Positions 53,197-63,322 are shown, counted from the first letter of the stretch. The stretch: DNA of 64,000 nt from JANQSS01 sp965249735 (GCA_965249735.1 CBDFMS010000025.1:186001-250000); one strand, 5' to 3'. Program-made: numbers and translations. The notes: generated by a model not told the origin, from the sequence alone.

Positions 53197-53814
53197 TTAA
53201 TTGATGTGATTTTTTTGAAGTACATCAGCTAAAGGTGTGTCCTTTGATTTATGCACACACTGAATACCAAGAGCCAATGCCGCTTGAATATTTAGTAGAT
53301 GGTCATCAATGAATAAGGTTTCTTCAGGTTTAATATTTTCATTTTTCAGGATTGCCTGAAACCCTTTTTTATTGGGTTTTCGAATTCCCAAATTGTGTGA
53401 GTAATATGCCTTTTTGAATAACGAAGGCTCCCAATCATCCATAGCATATTCCATTTTTAGATAGTTCTTTACCCATTCAATGTGCAGCTCATTCGTGTTG
53501 GAATAAACAAATAAATCATATCGTTTTCTTAATTTATACAATAGTAATAGTATCTCCGGCGCTATACCGATAAGAATGGCATTCCATGCTTCTATAATAT
53601 CCTTACTTGATGCCCCGGAGATTTGACTCCTCCAGTACTGAATAAACTCCTCTGAAGTTATTCGACCGACTTCAAATTCTTCAAATACAGGTAGAGTGGG
53701 ATCCAATGAAAGATGGAATTCCTTTTGCCCAAGGTTTTTAAAGGCTTGTATGGAGCGTTCAAAATCAATGTCGATCACGACATGACCCAAATCAAATAGA
53801 ATGTTCTTGATCAC
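53197..53814 (-). CDS. HAD-superfamily hydrolase
   Basis: This 205-residue cytoplasmic enzyme has the haloacid-dehalogenase motifs: I, ILFDLGHVVID (nucleophile Asp8); II, LFVYSNTNELH; III, a lysine in FKKAYYSHNLGIRKPN; IV, TLFIDDHLLNI. The cap helices between motifs I and II place it in subfamily IA, near the YihX-type sugar phosphatases. Likely activity is hydrolysis of a small phosphoester; the substrate cannot be told. It is the first gene of an operon with the two DUF3857 genes. Confidence 0.9.
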   Translation of the reverse strand: MIKNILFDLGHVVIDIDFERSIQAFKNLGQKEFHLSLDPTLPVFEEFEVGRITSEEFIQYWRSQISGASSKDIIEAWNAILIGIAPEILLLLYKLRKRYDLFVYSNTNELHIEWVKNYLKMEYAMDDWEPSLFKKAYYSHNLGIRKPNKKGFQAILKNENIKPEETLFIDDHLLNIQAALALGIQCVHKSKDTPLADVLQKNHIN

Positions 53815-53876
53815 CCAATCTGCGTTTACCTAAAGTTACACAAAAGACACCAATAGGTATAGGAATATATGTCGTA

Positions 53877-55075
53877 TTACCCTTCGAAACTCAAAATCCG
53901 AATTTCAACACGCTGATTGCGCTGACGACCCCATTTTGTATTGTTTGAAGCCAGGGGCTTGTGTTTACCATAACCTTTGAATTTGACCTGATTTTCGGCT
54001 ATTCCTCTGGTTTGAAGGTAGTCTGCTACCGACTTTGCCGGGCTGTCGAAAGTGAGTTGCAATATTCCTCTGAAGGCATGCCATTCGTATGACCTCCGAT
54101 TTCGACAATGATGTCTCTGTTCTGTGATAAAAAGTAGGCAATCTCTTCAAGAACTTGATAAGATGTGGTATCAATGGCAGCTGTATCCGCTTCGAAATAA
54201 AGATTCTCAATGCGTATCGTTTGGCCTTTTTTGAGTTTTCTTCGATCGAGGGTCTTTAAGACGCGATCCTGGGGTCGTTGAGGCACGGAGCTAGTCTCCA
54301 CAGGATCTTCTGTTACTTCGGGTTCAGCTTTTTGTATAACTACTTTTTGAGGATTGGTTGACTGTTTAGGCCGCACTTCAGGCATCTGCTCTTCTTCATC
54401 AACCATGGCCAAAAGTGGTTCATCTCCCGGACAGGGGATTTGAATAATGGGCGATGATTGATCCAACAGGACATTCCCATTGTAAACGATCAGCGTGGGT
54501 GTTTTATAAAATGCTTCCAACATTATATAGGCATAACTCCCCTGGGGATGAAATTCGAAATCGAACTTTATCCATTCTTTGTTATCAATCGTCTCGGATT
54601 CAGCTAATAATTCACTCCGATCACAGTATTCATTTCCACCCCAAATGCGGAGAACCGCCGGTTTGATATAGTTTGCCAGCTGTCTTGTTTTGTGTGATTG
54701 GCTTATATAATGGTCTGAAGAAGTCAGGTAGATACTAAAGCTGTAACAATTTCCATTTTGGAGTGGTTGATTTAACCGTTGACAAACGCGCTCATACGTA
54801 TCGTTGTCGCGCACCACCATACCTAAGTAAGTCTCGCCATCTTCAGCAGGAATCAATTGACCCCAGGCGGCTACCTGGTTTGATTTAAAGGGTTGCACAT
54901 CAGGAGCAGTTTCACCCGGGAATCCACAATCGATCCAACCCCTCACGCCCTGTGAGTGACCTGGAATGTCTTCGAATGACCCATTTCTCAGATGAATTGT
55001 ATCCATATCCATCTGTCCCTCCATCATGAAAGTCAGGCATAATCCGATGATCAAAAATGACAGCTTTAGCCACAT
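53877..55075 (-). pseudogene. OmpA-family exported protein, frameshifted near 54038
   Basis: The first frame (55075 to 54026) gives a signal peptide (MWLKLSFLIIGLCLTFM), a CBM-like jelly-roll region beginning NGSFEDIPG, a Pro/Glu/Gln-rich linker (about 235-275) and most of an OmpA domain (IENLYFEADTAAIDTTS, then IVEIGGHTNGMPS). It then stops after LSTARQSR. The other frame continues with AKSVADYLQTRGI, KFKGYGKHKPL and NQRVEIRI to the stop at 53877, the rest of the OmpA domain. One missing base in the CC/GGG run at 54038-54042 would join them into 399 residues. It is either a true lesion or a sequencing error. The intact product would bind peptidoglycan from the outer membrane. Confidence 0.85.
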
Positions 55076-55206
55076 AACAACGAAATAACGATGATTTTGA
55101 GCTTTTAGTTTGAATCTCAGGTGACGTCCGTCGAAAAGTTAAAATATTTAATCGAAACTCACAAAATAGGCTTCAAAATCGTACTTATAGAAATAACATT
55201 TCACTC

Positions 55207-55872
55207 ATGAAGGTTTCATTCATACAGTTTTTCACATTTCTTCTCCTTATCGTCTCAAGTTGTCAGGACGATGATAACGCAACGCCGACACCACAACCCG
55301 AACCGCCGGGTCCTATAAATCTCATGAGCCTTCAGAAAGGACAACACGCTACATATGTCCGGCTTGATGGAATTTGCGGGTTTGCCGACCTCTATGAATA
55401 TACCCGGGATACCCTCAATGTCCACATTACTGGGGAAGATGGTGATTTGACATTTGAAGAGACTTTTACCAAAGGATCGCCACTCTATGAGCTAAATCCT
55501 GACACTGTTTCTTATCCGGTAATCATTGAGGATGGATTTATTCTTTTGCCTGAACGTAGCCAGTCAACTCTATTTTTCTTCTATGGAAATGATACAATTT
55601 TCACCTCTCCGAACCACGATGTTGAATTAATACAGGAAGGTTGTCGGCAAATGATTGACGGGCAAGTATTTGGCGGAGATTTTATCGGTCATCTTCCTTC
55701 TTTTGAAATGCATGACATTTTCTTACAGGATCAAACTGTTGTTTCCTGTGTTCCCTTGATCATTGATTTGGAAGCATTTTTGTGCTATAACGATGGCCAA
55801 ATAAATCTAAGCTATACATTGGATTCAGGATTTCCAGGCATAACATTCAGAGGGTGGAAGCTTTTGGACTAA
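55207..55872 (+). CDS. Lipoprotein of unknown function
   Basis: This 221-residue protein has a lipoprotein signal (hydrophobic 5-17, SSC with Cys19), followed by an Asp/Pro-rich linker (QDDDNATPTPQPEPPGP) and a globular part of about 180 residues with five cysteines. I recognise no domain. Acidic linkers after the lipid anchor are common in surface-exposed Bacteroidota lipoproteins. The next lipoprotein starts 47 bp downstream and may be in the same transcript. Confidence 0.75.
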   Translation: MKVSFIQFFTFLLLIVSSCQDDDNATPTPQPEPPGPINLMSLQKGQHATYVRLDGICGFADLYEYTRDTLNVHITGEDGDLTFEETFTKGSPLYELNPDTVSYPVIIEDGFILLPERSQSTLFFFYGNDTIFTSPNHDVELIQEGCRQMIDGQVFGGDFIGHLPSFEMHDIFLQDQTVVSCVPLIIDLEAFLCYNDGQINLSYTLDSGFPGITFRGWKLLD

Positions 55873-55919
55873 ATCTTGAGTTAAGGAATATTGAATTGAT
55901 ACTAAAACATATTTATCCT

Positions 55920-56276
55920 ATGAAATACGCACTATTATTTCTCTTATTATTTTCTCTCTTGTCTATATCGTGTACGCATGATGATGACTCCGAGGATCAA
56001 TTAAATATCCCTGAATGCCTGAGTTTGAAGATTGACGAAATTAAAAGCGAAGCAGTTTGGTCTCCTCCGGCTAAAATATTCAGCTATCAATATAATGGGC
56101 AATTGGTTTATTATTTGACCGCCCATTGTTGTGATATTCCCAGTGAGGTTTATGATCACGCCTGTAATTACATATGCGGGCCTGATGGCGGAATTGCCGG
56201 TCCGGTGGACACAATCTGTCTAGACTTTCACAGTACAAAATCAGATGAGATTCTCCTCTGGGAAGACGACCGGTGA
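55920..56276 (+). CDS. Small Cys-rich lipoprotein, DUF6970-like
   Basis: I use the ATG at 55920, which gives a 118-residue lipoprotein (signal MKYALLFLLLFSLLSIS, Cys18), rather than the longer frame from 55854 inside the previous gene. The mature part has the pattern CLSLKIDEIKSEAVWSPP, then YNGQLVYYLTAHCCDIPS, ICGPDGGIAGP and ILLWEDDR at the end, which matches my recollection of DUF6970 proteins. Several cysteines suggest disulfides. Function unknown. Confidence 0.75.
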   Translation: MKYALLFLLLFSLLSISCTHDDDSEDQLNIPECLSLKIDEIKSEAVWSPPAKIFSYQYNGQLVYYLTAHCCDIPSEVYDHACNYICGPDGGIAGPVDTICLDFHSTKSDEILLWEDDR

Positions 56277-56334
56277 CCCGTATTTGTGCTTTCGTTTTAT
56301 CATTCAACTTTAGCCGTTAACTTAATATCTGTGA

Positions 56335-56365
56335 TTTAGGTGCCTTGCATCTATAAGTGCAAGAC
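56335..56365. repeat. Second copy of the TTTAGGTGCCTTGCA element
   Basis: The 15 bases at 56335-56349 are identical to 36086-36100. The following bases (CTATAAGTGCAAGAC) are a looser version of the same hairpin arm and can pair CTTGCA with TGCAAG. It lies in the gap before ileS, about 57 bp upstream of the putative promoter. Confidence 0.6.
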
Positions 56366-56401
56366 ATTCATCGCGAATCATGATCGTGTTATAAACCTCT
56401 G

Positions 56402-56429
56402 TTGAATTCCTCTCAGTCCCTTAACTTTG
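56402..56429 (+). promoter_or_regulatory. Candidate promoter of ileS (TTG -33 and TAACTTTG -7)
   Basis: The -7 box TAACTTTG (56422-56429) matches TAnnTTTG, and a TTG lies at 56402-56404, with 17 bp between; the usual spacing is about 19. Transcription would start near 56436, 19 bp before the ATG. Confidence 0.5.
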
Positions 56430-56443
56430 CCGGCTATTTAATC

Positions 56444-56450
56444 GGAGGAG
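56444..56450 (+). promoter_or_regulatory. Strong Shine-Dalgarno sequence before ileS
   Basis: GGAGGAG lies 4 bp before the ATG at 56455. Clear Shine-Dalgarno sites are scarce in this window, so it supports this start and suggests high or controlled translation. Confidence 0.6.
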
Positions 56451-56454
56451 TAAG

Positions 56455-59400
56455 ATGACATACAGAACATTAGATAAATTGAATCTGCCTAACCTGGACA
56501 AGGAAATACTCAGCTATTGGGAAGATAACGACATTTTTGCCAAGAGTGTAACACAGCGTCCTGATGACAACACCTTTGTCTTCTATGAAGGACCACCATC
56601 GGCCAATGGGCTGCCGGGAATTCATCACGTCATGGCCAGAACAGTAAAAGACCTGTTCTGCCGCTTTCAAACACTGAAAGGAAAGCGAGTTGAACGAAAA
56701 GGTGGCTGGGATACCCATGGTTTACCGATTGAAATTAATGTCGAAAAAGAACTGGGCATCACCAAAGAAGATATCGGGACCTCCATTACTGTAGAAGATT
56801 ACAATCTCAAGTGTCGCGAAACCGTTATGCGATTCAAGGATCAATGGGATTCGATAACCCGAAAAATGGGCTATTGGGTGGACCTCGAAAATCCTTATGT
56901 TACATTCGACAATGATTACATCGAATCGGTATGGTATATTTTACAAACCCTGTATAAAAAGGACTATTTATACAAAGGGTATACGATACAACCATATTCC
57001 CCGGCGGCTGGCACCGGATTAAGTACGCACGAATTAAATCTCCCAGGCTGCTATCGAGACGTCAAAGATTTGTCCATGACGGCGCAATTCAAAGTCGTTA
57101 ATGACGATGTATCCAATTGGTTATTCGATGGGCACAATAACGATGTCTACTTATTGGCCTGGACGACAACACCCTGGACCCTTCCGGGAAACTGTGCTAT
57201 CGCAATTGGAAAGAAAATCGACTATGCACTTGTCGAGACATTTAATGCTTACACAAAACTTCCTGTCACCGTTGTGCTTGCTAAAGATTTAATTCCAAAA
57301 TATTTTAATGAAAAGGCAACTGATCTTGCAATAGAGGATTTTGATCCTGCTGGAAAATTAATTCCATATAAATTAATTAAGGAATTCAAGGGAAGCGATT
57401 TAATTGATATTCATTACGAACAATTACTTCCTTATGTACAACCGGTGGAAGGAGATGCATTTCGTGTCATACCGGGTGACTTTGTATCAACAGAAGACGG
57501 TTCAGGATTGGTTCACACCGCATCAGTTTTTGGAGCGGATGATTATCGTGTCTGCCAGGAAAATAATGTGCCTTCTATATTGGTGCAACGTGGTAAAGAA
57601 TGGCTGCCGGTTGTTGACAAGCAAGGGAAATTTGTAGATGAAATCACAGATTTTGCGGGCCAATATGTTCGCGCAGAATTCTATGATGACAACATACGCG
57701 GTCAAGCGGATTTTGAATCTACTGATCTACAGATTGCAGTTAAACTTAAAAAAGAAAATAAAGCCTTTAAGGTTGAAAAGTACGAACATAGTTATCCCCA
57801 TTGCTGGCGTACAGATAAACCCATTTTATATTATCCCCTGGATAGTTGGTTTGTCCGGGCTTCGAAGGCCCGCGATCGAATGGCAGAATTAAATAAAACG
57901 ATTAATTGGAAGCCCGCTCATACCGGAACAAAACGGTTTCAATTATGGCTGGAAAATTTACAGGATTGGAATTTATCGCGATCACGTTTTTGGGGAATTC
58001 CATTACCCATCTGGCGAACTGAAGATAAAGAAGAAGAACAATGTATAGGTTCTGTAGAAGAATTGAAAAATGAAATAAATAAAGCGAACCAGGCATTCGA
58101 TTTACAACAAGATGTACCGGGTGATTTACATAAACCATATATTGATAAGTTGGTTTTGGTATCACCTACAGGTAAAGAAATGAGGCGTGAAAATGATCTC
58201 ATCGACGTGTGGTTTGATTCCGGATCCATGCCGTATGCACAATGGCATTATCCATTTGAAAACAAGGATCAATTTGCACGGAATTTTCCGGCAGATTTTA
58301 TTGCAGAAGGAGTCGATCAAACCCGGGGTTGGTTTTATTCATTGCACGCTATTGCTACATTGACTCAGGATAGTGTGGCCTTTAAAAATGTGGTATCCAA
58401 CGGACTCGTACTGGATAAAAACGGACAGAAAATGTCTAAATCCAAGGGTAATGGCGTCGATCCATTCCAAATATTGGAGAAATACGGGGTTGATTCCACG
58501 CGATGGTACATGATGACCAATGCGAATCCCTGGGATAATTTAAAATTTGACGAAGCGGGAATAGAAGAAGTAAGACGTAAGTTTTTCGGAACTCTTTATA
58601 ATACCTATTCTTTCTTTTCGCTCTATGCCAATATCGATGGCTTTAGTTTTAAAGAAGATGCCTTACCACTTGACCAACGCCCGGAAATTGATCGATGGAT
58701 TATATCGCAATTACATTCTTTGATCCACCAGGTCGATGCAGATTATTCAAATTATGAACCAACTTCTGCCGGTCGAAAAATTCAACAGTTTACTGAAGAT
58801 TATTTAAGTAATTGGTATGTCCGACTCTGTCGACGTCGCTTTTGGAAAGGGGATTACACCGCTGATAAAATTGCCGCTTATCAGACCTTGTATGAATGTC
58901 TGACTACCTTATCCAAATTAGTATCTCCGATATCTCCATTTTTCTCGGATTGGTTGTATCAGAGTTTGAATGGTGGTACTAATTTGGAATCGCATGAATC
59001 CGTGCACTTAACATCATTTCCTGAAGTAAATGCCAATTTCATCGATACTGATTTAGAAGAGCGTATGCAATATGCGCAACGCATTTCATCCCTAGTTTTA
59101 TCCTTGCGTAAAAAACATAAGTTACGCGTGCGACAACCATTGAAAAAAATAATATTACCTGTCCTCGATGATTCTTTTGAAACACAAGTCAAAGCGGTCG
59201 AGTCCTTAATTTTATCTGAGGTGAATGTCAAGGAATTGGAAATTCTACAAGACACCACAGGTATGTTCAAGAAGAAAGCGCGACCTAATTTTAAAACACT
59301 GGGACGACGACTTGGAAGAGACATGAAAGCGGCTCAGGGAATTATTTCAGCAATGAGTAATGAGGATATTACAAATCTGGAATCCACGGGCACATATTCA

Positions 59401-59793
59401 TTACAAATTGAAGATCGCAGCTACGATCTCAGTGTAGAAGACTTCGACATTTCGACTGATGACATACCCGGTTGGGAAGTCGCCGGAGATGGATCACTTA
59501 TTGTTGCCCTCGATACACAATTGAGTGATGATTTAGTAGCTGAAGGTATGGCGCGTGAGTTGGTCAATCGTATTCAGAATATTCGCAAGAACTCCGGATT
59601 CGACATCACCGATCGTATTCAAGTTGAGATCGAGGATCATGAGGCTATCCGGTCAGCCACCGATCAGTTTTCTGATTACATTAAACAAGAAGTATTGGCT
59701 GATAACATACGTTTAACCGAGAGCTATTCCAATGGCGAATCCGTGGACTTGCCGGGCGAAGTACAAGTCCGAATAGGCCTGGAACGTATTTAA
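56455..59793 (+). CDS. ileS: Isoleucine--tRNA ligase
   Basis: IleRS charges tRNA-Ile. The 1112-residue class I synthetase has the HIGH-type motif GIHHVMA (55-61), GGWDTHGLPIE (75-85), the editing domain with TTPWTLPGN (about 238-246), the class marker VDQTRGWFYSLH (about 620-631) and KMSKS (659-663). The C-terminal anticodon domain is complete and ends without a zinc finger, in line with the longer, eukaryote-like IleS form found in many Bacteroidota. The length is normal for that form. Confidence 0.96.
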   Translation: MTYRTLDKLNLPNLDKEILSYWEDNDIFAKSVTQRPDDNTFVFYEGPPSANGLPGIHHVMARTVKDLFCRFQTLKGKRVERKGGWDTHGLPIEINVEKELGITKEDIGTSITVEDYNLKCRETVMRFKDQWDSITRKMGYWVDLENPYVTFDNDYIESVWYILQTLYKKDYLYKGYTIQPYSPAAGTGLSTHELNLPGCYRDVKDLSMTAQFKVVNDDVSNWLFDGHNNDVYLLAWTTTPWTLPGNCAIAIGKKIDYALVETFNAYTKLPVTVVLAKDLIPKYFNEKATDLAIEDFDPAGKLIPYKLIKEFKGSDLIDIHYEQLLPYVQPVEGDAFRVIPGDFVSTEDGSGLVHTASVFGADDYRVCQENNVPSILVQRGKEWLPVVDKQGKFVDEITDFAGQYVRAEFYDDNIRGQADFESTDLQIAVKLKKENKAFKVEKYEHSYPHCWRTDKPILYYPLDSWFVRASKARDRMAELNKTINWKPAHTGTKRFQLWLENLQDWNLSRSRFWGIPLPIWRTEDKEEEQCIGSVEELKNEINKANQAFDLQQDVPGDLHKPYIDKLVLVSPTGKEMRRENDLIDVWFDSGSMPYAQWHYPFENKDQFARNFPADFIAEGVDQTRGWFYSLHAIATLTQDSVAFKNVVSNGLVLDKNGQKMSKSKGNGVDPFQILEKYGVDSTRWYMMTNANPWDNLKFDEAGIEEVRRKFFGTLYNTYSFFSLYANIDGFSFKEDALPLDQRPEIDRWIISQLHSLIHQVDADYSNYEPTSAGRKIQQFTEDYLSNWYVRLCRRRFWKGDYTADKIAAYQTLYECLTTLSKLVSPISPFFSDWLYQSLNGGTNLESHESVHLTSFPEVNANFIDTDLEERMQYAQRISSLVLSLRKKHKLRVRQPLKKIILPVLDDSFETQVKAVESLILSEVNVKELEILQDTTGMFKKKARPNFKTLGRRLGRDMKAAQGIISAMSNEDITNLESTGTYSLQIEDRSYDLSVEDFDISTDDIPGWEVAGDGSLIVALDTQLSDDLVAEGMARELVNRIQNIRKNSGFDITDRIQVEIEDHEAIRSATDQFSDYIKQEVLADNIRLTESYSNGESVDLPGEVQVRIGLERI

Positions 59794-59816
59794 TAGCGAT
59801 CCATCATTGAGGTTTA

Positions 59817-60401
59817 TTATTGGCTACCCTTCAACCGAAAACTCAATCGGTGATGTGGCGTGACATCCATTCGCAATATGGCTTCACGATGTTGTATCGT
59901 CGGGTATCCTTTATTCGTGTTCCAACCATATCCCGGATATTTCTCATGGAGTTTTTTCATGAGTGTATCCCGGTGATGTTTAGCCAGAATTGAAGCTGCA
60001 GCAATGGAATAGAACTTTCCGTCACCCTTAACAATACAGGTATGATCAATTTCGGGATATGGGTTGAAGCGATTTCCATCGACTAATATATGGCGCGGTC
60101 GGATGCCCAATTGATTTAGGGCGAGGTGCATGGCATGAAAAGAAGCCTGTAGAATATTTATTTTATCAATGACGTCCGGCTGGACAACTCCAATACCACA
60201 GGCCTTTGAATTTTCTTGGATCCATTGAAATAATTCCGCGCGTTTCGCGGCACTTAGTTTCTTAGAATCCTGGATTTCGGGATGAATTTTTCGGGGATTT
60301 AAAATTACCGCCGCAGCAACAACAGGACCCGCTAAACAGCCCCGGCCGGCTTCATCGCAGCCGGCCTCAAAGGGATATTTATACTTTTTCAATAAGGTCA
60401 C
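59817..60401 (-). CDS. rnhB: Ribonuclease HII
   Basis: RNase HII cuts RNA in RNA-DNA hybrids, including single ribonucleotides in DNA. The 194-residue frame has CDEAGRGCLAGPV (15-27, catalytic Asp16 and Glu17), QDSKKLSAAKR (about 44-54), the LVDGNRF aspartate and the SIAAASILAKHHRD segment. The start is a GTG at 60401 (GTG ACC). An earlier in-frame ATG is not available, and the length fits. It converges on ileS with a 23-bp gap. Confidence 0.94.
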   Translation of the reverse strand: MTLLKKYKYPFEAGCDEAGRGCLAGPVVAAAVILNPRKIHPEIQDSKKLSAAKRAELFQWIQENSKACGIGVVQPDVIDKINILQASFHAMHLALNQLGIRPRHILVDGNRFNPYPEIDHTCIVKGDGKFYSIAAASILAKHHRDTLMKKLHEKYPGYGWNTNKGYPTIQHREAILRMDVTPHHRLSFRLKGSQ

Positions 60402-60427
60402 CTAATGAGAATAAATGAAACAATCGG

Positions 60428-60889
60428 TTATTCCTTTTTCGTTTCTTTTTTAAAAACGTAGCGCGTAATGAATATACCGTGGCCATCCGACTCGCCACTA
60501 TCACCTTCAACACCGCTGGTTATAAATGCGAGTTCCCAACCTTCTGCTGCCAGGTCATTAATTTTGTCGCTGATCAGGGCATCATTCGATGCTATGTTTT
60601 GAAAATTAATACCGGTTAAGGCATAGAAGTTAAGCAATTTGGTCTCTTCAAATTGATCCACCTTGGCGTCCTTTCGTTTTATTTTTCCCTGATCAGAATG
60701 TTTGCCATCAGTACGTTCCGTTGTGAAATCTTCAACTTCTGACTTGGTCTTGTTATCAATAATTCTGGATCGTCCGATTCCTGCCGGTACGATTGATTCA
60801 ACAGAAGTAATGATCTTGTAGATGGTTTGTGCCTCGATTCCTATCAGACCAAAAAACACAAACAGAGTAAGACATAATAGCTTTTTCAT
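60428..60889 (-). CDS. Secreted protein of unknown function
   Basis: This 153-residue protein has a signal peptide (1-20, ending GIEAQ) and then a compact alpha/beta-looking body with a WELAFITSGVEG segment near the end (about 117-128) and a ITRYVFKKE strand. The pattern of a final Trp-Glu-Leu strand resembles DUF4177-like proteins, but only loosely. It lies between asd (100 bp) and rnhB (26 bp) on the same strand. I assign no function. Confidence 0.65.
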   Translation of the reverse strand: MKKLLCLTLFVFFGLIGIEAQTIYKIITSVESIVPAGIGRSRIIDNKTKSEVEDFTTERTDGKHSDQGKIKRKDAKVDQFEETKLLNFYALTGINFQNIASNDALISDKINDLAAEGWELAFITSGVEGDSGESDGHGIFITRYVFKKETKKE

Positions 60890-60989
60890 AATTTCAATTT
60901 TTTGAGATGTTCTATATTATATAAACCCCTAAATATCGGTTTATGCTTCTCAATCCTGTCGCAATTAACGTCAAATTAACTTGAGCTTA

Positions 60990-61985
60990 TTAGTTTGATA
61001 ATAAATTGTTGTCAACTAAATATTCAGCTATTTGAACCGCATTAGTCGCCGCACCTTTACGTAAATTATCGGATACAACCCAAAGGTTAAGTGCTCTTGG
61101 ATGCGATTCATCTCTACGGATACGTCCCACAAACACATCGTCCTTTCCCTCAGAGTAAAGCGGCATTGGATAAATGTTTCTAGCGGGATCATCCTGCAAT
61201 GTAACACCTGCTGTGTTTTTTATTACTTCTATCGCTTCACTTAATTCAAAGTCGGATTTGAAACTGACATTTACGGATTCAGAATGACCACCAACCACAG
61301 GAACACGCACAACGGTTCCGGTGATTTTTAATCCCTGATCCCCGTATATTTTCCGTGTTTCATTCACTAGTTTAATTTCTTCGGTGGTATATCCATTTTC
61401 CACAAAATCACCACCATGTGGCAAACAATTCTTATCAATAGGATAAGGATATACAGGATTCGTGGCTTCACCAATGCGCTCCTCATTCATTTGTTGAACA
61501 GCCTTCACACCAGTTCCGGTAACTGATTGATACGTACTGACAATTAAGCGATCAATGGTGTAGGCCCGATGCAAATCATGCAGAGCGACGACAAGTTGAA
61601 TAGTTGAGCAATTGGGATTCGCGATAATCTTATCCTCCGCCGTCAATTCTCCTGCGTTGATTTCGGGGACAATTAATTTTTTCGTTGAATCCATTCGCCA
61701 TGCCGATGAATTATCAATCACCGTAATTCCTTTCTCCGCGAATTTTGGAGCAATTTCTTTTGACAAACCGCCGCCAGCCGAAAAGATTGCGATTTGCGGG
61801 CGCATTTCCATTGCCGTATCCACCGATACAACAGGGATTTTGTTTCCGTTGAATGTCACCTTGGTGCCCACGCTTCTGGCGGATGCAACCGGAATCAAAT
61901 TGTCCACTGGAAAATTGCGCTCTTCTAAAACCTGTAGCATCACTTGTCCAACTAATCCGGTAGCGCCAACAACTGCTATTTTCAT
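60990..61985 (-). CDS. asd: Aspartate-semialdehyde dehydrogenase
   Basis: Asd reduces aspartyl phosphate with NADPH to aspartate semialdehyde, feeding lysine, methionine and threonine synthesis. The 331-residue frame has the Rossmann start VVGATGLVGQ (5-14), FSAGGGLSKE (68-77), the active cysteine in IANPNCSTIQ (Cys126) and a late GGHSESV histidine region (about 228-234). It sits 53 bp after thrC, so the cluster covers several steps from aspartate to threonine. Confidence 0.96.
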   Translation of the reverse strand: MKIAVVGATGLVGQVMLQVLEERNFPVDNLIPVASARSVGTKVTFNGNKIPVVSVDTAMEMRPQIAIFSAGGGLSKEIAPKFAEKGITVIDNSSAWRMDSTKKLIVPEINAGELTAEDKIIANPNCSTIQLVVALHDLHRAYTIDRLIVSTYQSVTGTGVKAVQQMNEERIGEATNPVYPYPIDKNCLPHGGDFVENGYTTEEIKLVNETRKIYGDQGLKITGTVVRVPVVGGHSESVNVSFKSDFELSEAIEVIKNTAGVTLQDDPARNIYPMPLYSEGKDDVFVGRIRRDESHPRALNLWVVSDNLRKGAATNAVQIAEYLVDNNLLSN

Positions 61986-62038
61986 TTTATTCTGTTAATG
62001 TTTCAATATTAATATTTTCATACTCGTATCACTAAATA

Positions 62039-63322
62039 TTATGTGTGACTGAGTACAAGATTCTTAAAGTCCCCATAATCATTTGCCAGGCCTATTTTTT
62101 TCTTTTCTCTCTCATTTATGGGAAATTCTAATGTCACGTTCGGTAAAGCCTGATGCACGGCATACTCAAATTTTCTTGGGTGCGCCGTACCTAAAACGAC
62201 ATGTTTATACCCGTCATTACCATTCAATTTCTCGATTGCTTTCCATCCTACTGCGGCATGTGGATCAAGTAGATAGTTGTAATCATGAAATACATTTCGG
62301 ATGGTTTCTATAGTCTCTTCATCAGTCACACCAATACTCTTAATCGCTAACTGCATGGCATGATGGCTACCTCCAAATAATTCGAACATACGCTCAAAAT
62401 TACTGGGTTTGCCAACGTCCATGGCATTTGATAAGGTAGCAACAGAAGCTCTTGGTGAAAATGTACCGCTCTTTAAATATTCCGGAAATGTCGTATTACT
62501 ATTCGTTGCCGCAATAAATTGTCCAAAATCAAGCCCTGACAGATGTGCATATAAACCTGAAGTAATATTTCCGAAATTACCACTTGGTACACAGATGCTG
62601 TATTGGTCACGATTGGCTGTATCAATTTGTTGCGCCAAAAAATAATAGTATAGCATCTGAGGTAAAAGACGTCCAATATTAATTGAATTGGCGCTGCTCA
62701 ATGTCTTTTCTTTACGTATGCTCTCATCTTGAAAAGCGCGCTTGACTAAATCCTGGCAATCGTCAAATGTACCCTCGACTTCTACAGCAGTAATATTATT
62801 ACCTAAGGTGGTCATTTGAGATTCCTGATACGGGCTCACCCGTCCTTTTGGAAACAACACAATGACGTCGATCCCCTCGACGTTCCAAAATCCGTGAGCT
62901 ACGGCACTACCTGTATCCCCTGAAGTAGCTACAAGGATAGTCAGTTTTTCATCTCCCAGAAAATGGGACAAAGAGCGGGCCATAAAACGCGCACCAACAT
63001 CTTTAAATGCCTCTGTTGGGCCATGAAATAATTCGAGGATACTCGTATTTGAAGTGACCTGATGAACAGGTATGTCAAAACTAATAGTAGACTCCAGGAT
63101 TCGAAACAATTCCTCTTTTGTCAGCACTGGTTTTACAAATTGATAGAGAATCTCCGTTGCCAAATCATGGCGATTCATTGTCAGGATTTCGTTCAATTCC
63201 CAGTTCGACCATTTGGGGATATACTGTGGACAGTATAATCCTCCCTCAGGTGCTAGTCCTTCCCACAATGCCTGTCTGAAATCTACAGCATGATCTCTAT
63301 TTCGAGAATTATAATATTGCAT
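62039..63322 (-). CDS. thrC: Threonine synthase
   Basis: ThrC makes threonine from O-phosphohomoserine with PLP. The 427-residue protein has the N-terminal threonine synthase domain (about 1-80), the PLP lysine in HGPTEAFKDVGARFM (Lys107), ATSGDTGSAVAHGF (about 132-145) and SICVPSGNFGNI with the phosphate-binding glycines. The length is that of the bacterial monomeric type. It lies 85 bp after thrB, in the usual order. Confidence 0.96.
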   Translation of the reverse strand: MQYYNSRNRDHAVDFRQALWEGLAPEGGLYCPQYIPKWSNWELNEILTMNRHDLATEILYQFVKPVLTKEELFRILESTISFDIPVHQVTSNTSILELFHGPTEAFKDVGARFMARSLSHFLGDEKLTILVATSGDTGSAVAHGFWNVEGIDVIVLFPKGRVSPYQESQMTTLGNNITAVEVEGTFDDCQDLVKRAFQDESIRKEKTLSSANSINIGRLLPQMLYYYFLAQQIDTANRDQYSICVPSGNFGNITSGLYAHLSGLDFGQFIAATNSNTTFPEYLKSGTFSPRASVATLSNAMDVGKPSNFERMFELFGGSHHAMQLAIKSIGVTDEETIETIRNVFHDYNYLLDPHAAVGWKAIEKLNGNDGYKHVVLGTAHPRKFEYAVHQALPNVTLEFPINEREKKKIGLANDYGDFKNLVLSHT

